Shown here one piece after another: positions 56,301 through 64,000 of a stretch of DNA of 64,000 nucleotides. This DNA is from Chitinispirillum alkaliphilum (lineage in GTDB: Bacteria; Fibrobacterota; Chitinivibrionia; Chitinivibrionales; Chitinispirillaceae), in NCBI GenBank assembly GCA_001045525.1, contig LDWW01000002.1, positions 62,001 through 126,000 of the forward strand, given 5' to 3'. The position numbers were made by a program, and so were the translations under genes. Numbering within the stretch: position 1 is the first letter of the stretch; each line of letters opens with the position of its first letter. A model generated the notes under the pieces. The model saw only the letters and a program-made list of their open reading frames with translations, did no database searches and had not been told where the DNA came from.

Positions 56301-58014
56301 TTACAACGACAACGGACTTTATCCGGATGATCTGAACTATTCCGATATTTTCTATCAGAACATCCTGGACAAGGGTGAAAACAGACCTGACCCGACAATT
56401 TCAACCAATCTCTCAGAGGGTCTGATCAATTTCCGCCCACAGAACACTCACACAGTCGACCAGCAATTCACTGGTGGAAGAAGTGAAATTGAGTTTGTGC
56501 TTTATTATGCACCAGTCTCCCCCGACAGTCTCCATCAGCTCTTTGTTGATCTCGATGGTTTGGAAGGGAAATCAGAGCCATTCAGACTTTTCCCCGGTCC
56601 GATAGATTCAATCGCACTCGAAAGAGGTGACGGTTCTTCTGTCCCCGACACACTTGCGCTTGATTTCTCAAGCGGCCTTATTCAGATAATTGCAATCGGT
56701 TACGACCAGTTCGGAAACCGTATCGGACCAAGCAACGGAACCTGGAGCACTGATGGAACGATTCCGTCTCTAACCCAAATTCAGGGAACCCAGATTTTCT
56801 ACGATCCGGGCAGGGCCACCGAAAACTGCCAGGGTAATATCAGTGTAGTTTCAACCGATAATTCTGACGTGACCGGTAATGTATACATCAGAATCGAAGG
56901 CTTTGTGATTACAGCAACAGACGCTGTTACCAGAGATTTTAACGGAAACGGTAAGCTTGATCATATAGAAATCCGATTCAACAATGAGATCGAACTGAAC
57001 GATGATTTCAGACCAAACATCTCTTTCGGTGACCATGTGTTCAAGTGGGATTCCATCTACACCCAGTCTGGCAACTCACAGGATTCCGTATTCCTTATAA
57101 GACTGGAGGAGCTGGAGACTTCCGGAGGGCAAACCGCCTGGGAGCCCCTTATCACTTTTGATGGGTTTGGAGAGCGTGAAAACAGAGTTGGAGACGGAGA
57201 ACTTTTCGCCCGCGATGGAGCTGGACCGGTAGTATGGTCTGTTACCAAATATTATGGCAGGGAACGGGACAACACTGCTGACTCGATTGTCATTGTACTG
57301 AGTGAGAGGGTAAGATCTTCTGATGGTACAGATATCTCTCTGGACCTCAATCCCTCAAATACCTTTGCGGTTTGGGATGAAGAGGGTAATCTTCTTAACC
57401 TCTTTAATGGAATAGAGAGACTGGTCAGAATCGCAGGTGACAGCGTGGTGACATTCTACATGCTCAATGGTGAAGAGCTTTCGACCCGTCATTTTGTAAG
57501 CATAATAACAGACCCCTCACAGATAGCCGATGCCAACAGTATCTTACCCAATGAAAACAACCAACGGGTAAGGGTAACTCTTGGAAATCAGCGTCCTGTT
57601 GTGCTCATTCCTGTGCCCAACCCTGCACGTCCCGGTTTTGACTTTGAAGGACCGGGAGTGATTACATTAAAGCATAACAATGAGGCGCGCAGATGGTTTG
57701 AAACGGGTCAGGGTGTAGGAACGATATTCAATTTCGAATACCAGGTTCCTTCTGAAGGTACTATGCAGACATCCCTGAAAATCTACGACATTGCGGGCAA
57801 TCTGGTCCAGACCGCTGAAGTGGAAGATTTCATCAGGGCGTCAAACATCGACAGAAGTCTTGACTTCACAGAAGCAGACATATACTGGAATGGCTCAAAC
57901 AGCCAGGGGATGAAAGTGGCACCTGGTATCTACAGAGTTGTCATTTATCTTGATTACTCATCAAAGAAATACAATTCTGTTCGTATCATTGGAAATCTGG
58001 GAATAAGGAAGTAG
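53311..58014 (+). CDS. Very large secreted fibro-slime-domain protein
   Basis: A signal peptide ([22 protein letters not shown]) leads a 1567-residue secreted protein. Residues ~25-330 form a fibro-slime (PA14-like) domain, with the hallmark [26 protein letters not shown] and [17 protein letters not shown]. About 1100 residues of repeated Ig-like modules follow; [23 protein letters not shown] and the recurring [18 protein letters not shown] units show internal repetition. The C-terminus has a FlgD-like module ([33 protein letters not shown]), often a sorting or anchoring end. In Fibrobacter, such proteins bind cellulose or form the outer slime. It is probably an adhesin. AGGAGG precedes the ATG. 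Confidence 0.85.
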   Translation: [1567 protein letters not shown]

Positions 58015-58047
58015 CATAATCGTTACATCTAAGAGAAGTACACCGAG

Positions 58048-58074
58048 GCCCTGCAATTCCGGTAATTGCAGGGC
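58048..58074 (+). terminator. Terminator hairpin after the fibro-slime gene
   Basis: The arms GCCCTGCAATT (58048-58058) and AATTGCAGGGC (58064-58074) pair perfectly over 11 bp with a five-base loop. The following TCTCATTT is only weakly T-rich, so termination may be partial. Confidence 0.7.
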
Positions 58075-58181
58075 TCTCATTTAATATGCCCACTTTACTT
58101 GATAGCCGTATTAAAAGTATCTTTATGTTTGATTATTCCCTTGCTCACCAGATCAATTCCTAAAAGACGGAGCTCTCAACA

Positions 58182-59072
58182 ATGCACATTACAGACATCC
58201 TGAACCAAAACAAAATCAGTTTCAGTTATGAGTTTTTCCCCCCGAGAAGCGATTCCGCAGCAACTCAGCTATACCACGCCATCTCCAGGCTCAAATCTCT
58301 GCAGCCTGCATATGTCAGTGTTACCTACGGAGCGGGAGGTAGCACAAGAGACCTGACCCACGATCTGGTTCTCAAAATCCAGCGTGAAACCAGTATCACT
58401 GTAGTCAGCCATCTTACCTGTGTAGGAACAAGCAAAACGGAAGTTCACGGTATTCTGGAAGATTATCAGAAAAACGGTATCACCAATATCATGGCGCTAA
58501 GAGGCGATCTGACACCCGAGAGCCGCTCCCAAAACAGAGATTTCACATACGCAGGTGATCTGGTCAGATATATCAAAAAACATTTCCCATCCATGGGTAT
58601 AGGTGTAGCCGGCTATCCTGAGGGACACCCTGAAACCCCAAACAGACTCAAAGAGATGGATTATCTCAAAGCAAAAGTGGATGAAGGTGCTGATTACATC
58701 TGCACTCAGCTTTTTTTCGACAACAATGACTACTATGACTTTTGCGAAAGATGTCTTCTTGCAGGGATAAAAATACCTGTTTTAGCAGGGATAATGCCTA
58801 TCACTTCACGCAAGGGAATGATGCGCATGGCCGATCTTGCACTTGGCACAAGACATCCGGCGCGGTTGCTTAAAGCACTGTCAAGAGCAGAAGATGATGA
58901 ACTTTTTGCAAAGGTGGGCACACACTGGGCTACCGAACAGGTCCTTGATCTCATAGACAATGAGGTAAAGGGTATTCATTTTTACACTCTCAACCGCTCA
59001 AAAGCAACCATAGACATTTATAATTCACTGGGAGTAACAAGTTCTGCAGGCTTGACACAAAATCACACATGA
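58182..59072 (+). CDS. metF: Methylenetetrahydrofolate reductase
   Basis: MetF reduces 5,10-methylene-tetrahydrofolate to the 5-methyl form for methionine synthesis. The 296-residue length equals that of E. coli MetF. Motifs are SYEFFPPRS with the catalytic Glu at position 17, YVSVTYGAGGSTRD, ITNIMALRGD, YPEGHPE and DYICTQLFFDNNDYY. It overlaps the following GAF-ANTAR gene by four bases (ATGA), so the two are co-translated. No S-box or other riboswitch was seen upstream. Confidence 0.95.
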   Translation: MHITDILNQNKISFSYEFFPPRSDSAATQLYHAISRLKSLQPAYVSVTYGAGGSTRDLTHDLVLKIQRETSITVVSHLTCVGTSKTEVHGILEDYQKNGITNIMALRGDLTPESRSQNRDFTYAGDLVRYIKKHFPSMGIGVAGYPEGHPETPNRLKEMDYLKAKVDEGADYICTQLFFDNNDYYDFCERCLLAGIKIPVLAGIMPITSRKGMMRMADLALGTRHPARLLKALSRAEDDELFAKVGTHWATEQVLDLIDNEVKGIHFYTLNRSKATIDIYNSLGVTSSAGLTQNHT

Positions 59073-59770
59073 ACAAAAAGAACAATTCAAACGACAAATA
59101 CCTTCAGGGGATAACGCAAATAAGTAAAGCGATCATGGATCGTAACTATCTCGACGATCTGCTTGCATTGATTGTTTCAGTAACTGCAAAAATCACCGAT
59201 TCCCGGATTTGCTCCATTCTTTTACTGGACAAACAGAAAAATGAGCTTATACTTAAAGCGTGCCAGTCTGATCTTGGCAAGTACAGCCAACGCTCAAATA
59301 CCCCTTTGGGCAAGGGAATAGCAGGCAGAGTAGCACAAAGCAACAACCCAATCAAAGTTATAAACGTATGCAAAGATCCCCGTTTCATAAATAAAAAAAT
59401 CGCAGAGGAAGACGGGCTCGTATCACTTGTCTCTGTTCCTATGAGCGTTGAGGGTGAAATAATCGGGGTAATCAATTGCTATACTCCTCACGAATATGAT
59501 TTCTCCAAACAGGAAATCGATATGCTCACCACTATCGCAACCCAAGCCGCTGTGGTTATTAAAAACACGGAACTGCGCGTTATGAAAGAGATCGTTGAAC
59601 TGGAACTTCAGGAGAGAAAAATCATTGAACAGGCAAAAGAGATCCTGATGCAGAAAAAAAATATTTCTGGCAAAGAAGCTTTCAATCTGCTGAGACAACA
59701 AAGCATGAATAAACGAACCCCAATGATTAAACTTGCAAATTCTATCATTCTGGCTTCTTCATTTGACTGA
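59069..59770 (+). CDS. GAF-ANTAR antitermination regulator
   Basis: Residues ~20-165 form a GAF sensor domain (LLDKQKNELILKACQSDLG, LGKGIAGRVAQSNNPIKVINV, LVSVPMSVEGEIIGVINCYTPHEYDF, TIATQAAVVIKNTEL). Residues ~170-228 form an ANTAR domain: a long helix (ELQERKIIEQAKEILMQKKNISGKEAFNLLRQQSMNKRTPMIKLA) with the conserved basic and aromatic spacing. ANTAR domains bind paired RNA hairpins with six-base loops and stop terminators forming. Such an RNA lies immediately downstream, ahead of gdhA. The GAF ligand is unknown; nitrogen or redox status is a guess. No receiver domain is present, so control is probably by small molecule. Confidence 0.9.
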   Translation: MNKKNNSNDKYLQGITQISKAIMDRNYLDDLLALIVSVTAKITDSRICSILLLDKQKNELILKACQSDLGKYSQRSNTPLGKGIAGRVAQSNNPIKVINVCKDPRFINKKIAEEDGLVSLVSVPMSVEGEIIGVINCYTPHEYDFSKQEIDMLTTIATQAAVVIKNTELRVMKEIVELELQERKIIEQAKEILMQKKNISGKEAFNLLRQQSMNKRTPMIKLANSIILASSFD

Positions 59771-59791
59771 ATCGAGGGAATATTTTAATTT
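59763..59791 (+). promoter_or_regulatory. Candidate gdhA promoter
   Basis: TTGACT (59763-59768) overlaps the end of the ANTAR gene and is followed by a 17-base spacer and TAATTT (59786-59791). Transcription would start near 59798, directly at the first leader hairpin. Confidence 0.65.
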
Positions 59792-59798
59792 ATAGCCT

Positions 59799-59844
59799 GT
59801 GTAACAACGGCGTTACACTGAATGATGTGTGTCAATGATGATAC
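59799..59844 (+). promoter_or_regulatory. ANTAR-type dual-hexaloop RNA motif in the gdhA leader
   Basis: Hairpin P1 pairs GTGTAAC (59799-59805) with GTTACAC (59812-59818) around the six-base loop AACGGC. Hairpin P2 pairs GTGTC (59829-59833) with GATAC (59840-59844), including one G-U pair, around the six-base loop AATGAT. Both loops have A at position 1 and G at position 4, the conserved bases of ANTAR targets. A 10-base linker joins them. The 3' arm of P2 shares bases 59843-59844 with the terminator, so the two structures exclude each other. Confidence 0.8.
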
Positions 59845-59889
59845 CCGATCCTCTGGTAACCTTACCTATTGGATACGGGTTTTTTTTTT
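59843..59889 (+). terminator. Intrinsic terminator in the gdhA leader, probable antitermination target
   Basis: ACCCGATCC (59843-59851) pairs with GGAT and CGGGT (59871-59880) around a bulged A at 59875. The loop contains a small internal hairpin (GGTAA/TTACC). Ten T residues follow (59880-59889). It stands 45 bp before the gdhA ATG. It may simply end the metF operon, but its overlap with P2 points to regulated read-through into gdhA. Confidence 0.88.
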
Positions 59890-59916
59890 GAAATCACCTT
59901 TTTAATCTTATTTTAA

Positions 59917-61272
<1,356 letters not shown>

Positions 61273-61557
61273 TCAAGGCACTTTAATTTGGTTTAACGTG
61301 AAGCCAGGCCAGGCTCAAGTGTCCTGGTTTCGCTCCCCTTCCCTCGCTCTTCCCGTTGTTTTTTGCCTGTATTTTGAGATCAACTCTGTTTTTATCCATC
61401 TTTATTGTGTAATCAAAAAACATAAACACTTACCCAATACTTAGGCCCTTCACCCGGTTCGTGATCATCAAGCCCATCCTTTGCCTCAGACTTCCTTCAG
61501 TATGCTTCGCAGTAGAAACCGAATGCGCCCGTTCGGAACTTTCATCCTGAAAGAGAA

Positions 61558-61573
61558 GTGCCATGCATGGCAC
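61558..61573. repeat. Perfect 16-bp palindrome GTGCCATGCATGGCAC
   Basis: The word reads identically on both strands and contains an ATGCAT core. It lies three bases before the terminator between the convergent gdhA and lipoprotein genes. It may be a protein-binding site or part of a terminator; nothing nearby identifies it. Confidence 0.5.
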
Positions 61574-61575
61574 AC

Positions 61576-61610
61576 AAAAAAAGGCAGCAAATCATAATTT
61601 GCTGCCTTTT
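61576..61610 (-). terminator. Intrinsic terminator, possibly bidirectional
   Basis: AAAAGGCAGCAAAT (61579-61592) and ATTTGCTGCCTTTT (61597-61610) pair perfectly with a four-base loop. The minus-strand transcript ends in seven T residues (61582-61576); the plus strand has TTTT. It ends the lipoprotein gene and may also end gdhA. Confidence 0.92.
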
Positions 61611-61643
61611 ATAACCGACGCGGGTATTTTACCTAATAACTTC

Positions 61644-62837
61644 TTATTCTTCTACCCACATCTCAAGCTTGCTGTCAACTGCTGCTTTAAACTCATCAGC
61701 AGCACCCTGACCATTGAAATAAAATCTGATATTATCAAGATATAGCTCAACTTCGGGATAAGTGTTGTTAAAGCTGAATTCTACGCCGTTAACTCTGTCT
61801 GATGCATCAGCCCATGTCATATTGTCGCTTTCAAGAACTGAATGTTTAGTAGGTGTAAGACCGCTCATTGGAACTGTTACTTCCTGCCAATCAGGGGTGA
61901 GGATTACGTTGTAACCAAATACCCCCCAATCGTCCTCATAGTCACCAAGAGTTGTCAGATAAGTGAGAAGGTTAACTCTCACTTCCCCTGAGCCTTTTGC
62001 CCAGAATTTTATTTCTTCAAGGTTGCTCAAATCGAAATAGTATTCTTCACCTTCAGTGCTGATAATTGGAGCGACCACAGCAGCATAAGGATACTCTACC
62101 TCAGGAGTAGGGTTAAAGAAGGCTTTAGCAAACAGACCATTATCCCCGAACGCACCATGTGCACCCAAAGGACCGATCATAGCTTCCATATCCGGAGACT
62201 CAAACCATGCATGAGCGGAATCATTGGTCGGATCACTATAGTAATACCAGTAACCACCGTTTACGCTGCCTTCTGCTAATGTTGTCTGAGTGATGCTTTC
62301 ACTGTTGAAATCCTCAAAAACAATCATCCCACTTGCCCAACCAGCAACAAGGGTCATGTCTTCTGTGACAGGTTTTTCAAAACTCCACAGATCGCCCTGT
62401 TCTGTATACCATCCTTCAAAAATATAGCCATCTTTGACAGGGTCTGAAGGAGCAGAGATCGGCTGACCAACAACAGCAAGAACCGGTTCTATTTCAGAAC
62501 CTCCATCAGTGTAAAAAGTTACAGCGCGTACATTTTCAGGATTTTCGAAGCGTGCAAAAAGAGTAATATCCTGCGTAACCATATTGGAAGGATCCCATTT
62601 CTCGGTGAATTCTGGATTCAGGAACCAACCCATAAAAAAGTCATCTCCTCTGCTTGGCACTTCCCAGGCAATGAAATCACCATCTTTTACCTCCTGAGGA
62701 GAAACTTCGGTTCCTCCCTGAGAATCAAAAGTAACGGTATGAGTTACAGGTCCGGTAGAATCACTGCAGCCGATAGAGAGAACAGCTGCAAATGAAAGCA
62801 TTGCAGCAAGAGCAATTCCCTTTTTGAAGACAGTCAT
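61644..62837 (-). CDS. Lipoprotein with InlB-type repeats and a carbohydrate-binding-like C-terminal domain
   Basis: The signal peptide ends in the lipobox SIGC (Cys ~24). Two InlB B-repeat units follow: VTFDSQGGTEVSPQEVKDG through MGWFLNPEFTEKWDP, and VTFYTDGGSEIEPV through FEGWYTEQGDLWSFEKPVTEDMTLVAGW. The C-terminal ~220 residues look like a beta-sandwich of the CBM11/galactose-binding type (EEIKFWAKGSGEVRVNLLT, PDWQEVTVPMSGL, VELYLDNIRFYF). It is probably a surface lipoprotein that binds polysaccharide. No catalytic site is seen. It stands alone, with its own terminator. Confidence 0.8.
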   Translation of the reverse strand: MTVFKKGIALAAMLSFAAVLSIGCSDSTGPVTHTVTFDSQGGTEVSPQEVKDGDFIAWEVPSRGDDFFMGWFLNPEFTEKWDPSNMVTQDITLFARFENPENVRAVTFYTDGGSEIEPVLAVVGQPISAPSDPVKDGYIFEGWYTEQGDLWSFEKPVTEDMTLVAGWASGMIVFEDFNSESITQTTLAEGSVNGGYWYYYSDPTNDSAHAWFESPDMEAMIGPLGAHGAFGDNGLFAKAFFNPTPEVEYPYAAVVAPIISTEGEEYYFDLSNLEEIKFWAKGSGEVRVNLLTYLTTLGDYEDDWGVFGYNVILTPDWQEVTVPMSGLTPTKHSVLESDNMTWADASDRVNGVEFSFNNTYPEVELYLDNIRFYFNGQGAADEFKAAVDSKLEMWVEE

Positions 62838-63139
62838 GAAAAACTCCTTGATTAGTTGAAGATTAATATGGTTTGCTAAACCGCTTTAATACCAAATGAA
62901 ACTTAGCATATACAATTATAAATAATATTTTTTCACATCCGATTCCCAAAAAAGATATATACATTTTTCACGATAATCAAGGAAAGAGAAAAAAAGAGTT
63001 TAGAATGGAGTTTTTTGATAATGTTTTGGGGAAAATTGATAACAGATCTGGAAAAGCAGAGGTGTAATTATGCCTGCTTGCAGATATTCAGATATGAAAG
63101 AAAACAAGTGGAGGACAGGAAAAGGGCTGAGTGCTTAAT
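62838..63139. other. Intergenic region upstream of the InlB-repeat lipoprotein
   Basis: About 300 bp, very AT-rich, with no credible gene. GGTTTGCTAAACC (62870-62882) and TAAACCGCTTTA (62877-62888) are short near-palindromes about 35-50 bp upstream of the lipoprotein start and may be an operator. A TATAAT-like word lies about 80-90 bp upstream of the start on the minus strand. Confidence 0.4.
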
Positions 63140-64000
63140 TCATTCAACAGTACAGGGCCTGTCAATTATGCGGGAATAGAAAATTTCGTGCCTTTGCGCA
63201 AGATGAGAGAGTGTATAGTTGGTTTGAACGTTATTTCTTCCATTTTCGCCCATTTTTTTTCTTAGACCTTCGTCACAGAGCAGTTTTATTAGCAGGGAGG
63301 CGAATTTAGCCGTATCCCCGTAGCGACATATAAAACCGCTTTCATTATTTTTAATGCATTGGGAATTTCCCCCGACATCATATGCCACAACGGGCCTTGA
63401 CATCGCCTGAGCTTCAAGCAAAACACGGGCAAACCCCTCAGTTCGACTGGGAAGCACCACTACCGCACTTCTTGCATACCATGCCCTTAGCTCCTGCTGG
63501 TCACAGAATCCAAGGAAGAACACTCTCCTTGAAATTCCGCTTATCCGTGCTAATTTTTTGAGATACTGGAGCACCTCAGGAGAATCGATTCTACCTGCAA
63601 ATCCGAGATTAAACCCCACTCCCTGAGACTTTAGCTTAACTGCAGCACGAATCAGGTCAGCATGCCCTTTCCCGGGTGATACTCTTGCGGGGAGTAAAAT
63701 CAGCGGATAGCTAAGAGTGTTTTTCTGAACCAGCTCATCCTTATTGAAAAAATCTGTGTCAATTCCATCAAACACACTTATGAAGTTTTTCTGAAGATAT
63801 TTTGGGATCCCGGCAGAAGTAACCCCAGCCACCGCAGAAGCACCACTGATCTGCTCTCTGACACAGAAATCGTGGAATTTTTGGTTTGTATAATGGTTTA
63901 TATAGGCAAAAGGAATTTTTCTGTTTTTGGAAATATCTATCATTTTTGCGGTTTGTGCACTTCCGATAGAGTGGAGAACAAGCAAATCGGGTGAATATCT
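63140..64000 (-). CDS. GT4-family glycosyltransferase, N-terminus cut by window edge
   Basis: The frame stays open to the right edge; RYSPDLLVLHSIGSAQ precedes the first internal TTG, so the true start lies outside. The visible part has the donor-binding domain with LILLPARVSPGKGHADLIRAA, NLGFAGRIDSPEVLQYL and the motif PSRTEGFARVLLEAQAMSRPVVAYDVGG containing E-x7-E. It is a retaining GT-B enzyme of family 4. Donor and acceptor are unknown. It is not close to the other GT4 of the window in sequence outside the shared motifs. Confidence 0.85.
   Translation of the reverse strand, partial: RYSPDLLVLHSIGSAQTAKMIDISKNRKIPFAYINHYTNQKFHDFCVREQISGASAVAGVTSAGIPKYLQKNFISVFDGIDTDFFNKDELVQKNTLSYPLILLPARVSPGKGHADLIRAAVKLKSQGVGFNLGFAGRIDSPEVLQYLKKLARISGISRRVFFLGFCDQQELRAWYARSAVVVLPSRTEGFARVLLEAQAMSRPVVAYDVGGNSQCIKNNESGFICRYGDTAKFASLLIKLLCDEGLRKKMGENGRNNVQTNYTLSHLAQRHEIFYSRIIDRPCTVE

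Larger units (their letters stand above)
61273..61643. other. Convergent interval after gdhA
   Basis: About 370 bp with no credible gene. It holds a perfect 16-bp palindrome at 61558-61573 and the terminator at 61576-61610. No strong stem follows gdhA directly, so gdhA transcripts may run to the shared terminator. Confidence 0.5.

Overview
The window looks like a chromosomal segment of a Gram-negative bacterium of the Fibrobacterota/Chitinispirillia type. The main clues are a 1567-residue secreted protein with the fibro-slime domain typical of Fibrobacter relatives, many outer-membrane barrels and lipoproteins, a complete Tol-Pal operon, and AT-leaning DNA with strong AAGGAG-type ribosome binding sites. 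The placement is inference; no rRNA is present. There is no CRISPR array, insertion sequence or prophage.

Layout. 1-1631: a sensor protein with a periplasmic-binding-type domain, cut by the left edge. 1857-7343: prmA, a PRPP-synthetase homologue, a FecR-domain outer-membrane barrel, nadC and a small acidic protein, ended by a clear terminator. 7487-21083 (minus): a type VI secretion (T6SS) operon read tssA-tssB-tssC-hcp-tssE-tssF-tssG-clpV-tssM. It faces a divergent gene for an FHA-transmembrane-lytic transglycosylase fusion (21762-23315). tssJ, tssK, tssL, vgrG and PAAR are not in the window. 23418-29147 (minus): alaA-like aminotransferase, an OmpA-type barrel protein and a large lipoprotein. 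29735-33373 (minus): a consensus promoter, a tRNA with anticodon CAU, tilS and ftsH. ftsH can be read from its ribosome binding site only with a one-base shift at an A7 run. 33454-38109 (minus): tolQ-tolR-tolA/tonB-tolB-pal-cpoB. 38453-40604 (minus): a dihydroorotate dehydrogenase-like protein, a triple BON-domain protein and two small proteins. 40738-41250: a stand-alone Pnkp-like kinase.

41233-50920 (minus) is a tight run of nine genes: hemA, a PaaK-like adenylate-forming enzyme, hemB, a GT4 glycosyltransferase, a FAD amine-oxidase-type protein, a short UbiD, an exported five-bladed-propeller protein, ubiX and a left-handed beta-helix acyltransferase. Upstream lies an asparagine-synthetase-like protein. 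This mixes early tetrapyrrole synthesis with prenyl-FMN decarboxylation and glycan/acyl chemistry, and its product is unknown.

53311-61272 (plus): the fibro-slime protein, metF, a GAF-ANTAR regulator and gdhA. The gdhA leader is the most striking signal. A TTGACT/TAATTT promoter is followed by two hairpins whose six-base loops both have A at position 1 and G at position 4. The second hairpin overlaps the left arm of an intrinsic terminator ending in ten T residues, just before the gdhA ribosome binding site. This is the architecture of an ANTAR antitermination switch, directly beside its likely regulator gene. The window ends with a minus-strand lipoprotein carrying InlB-type repeats and a glycosyltransferase cut by the right edge.
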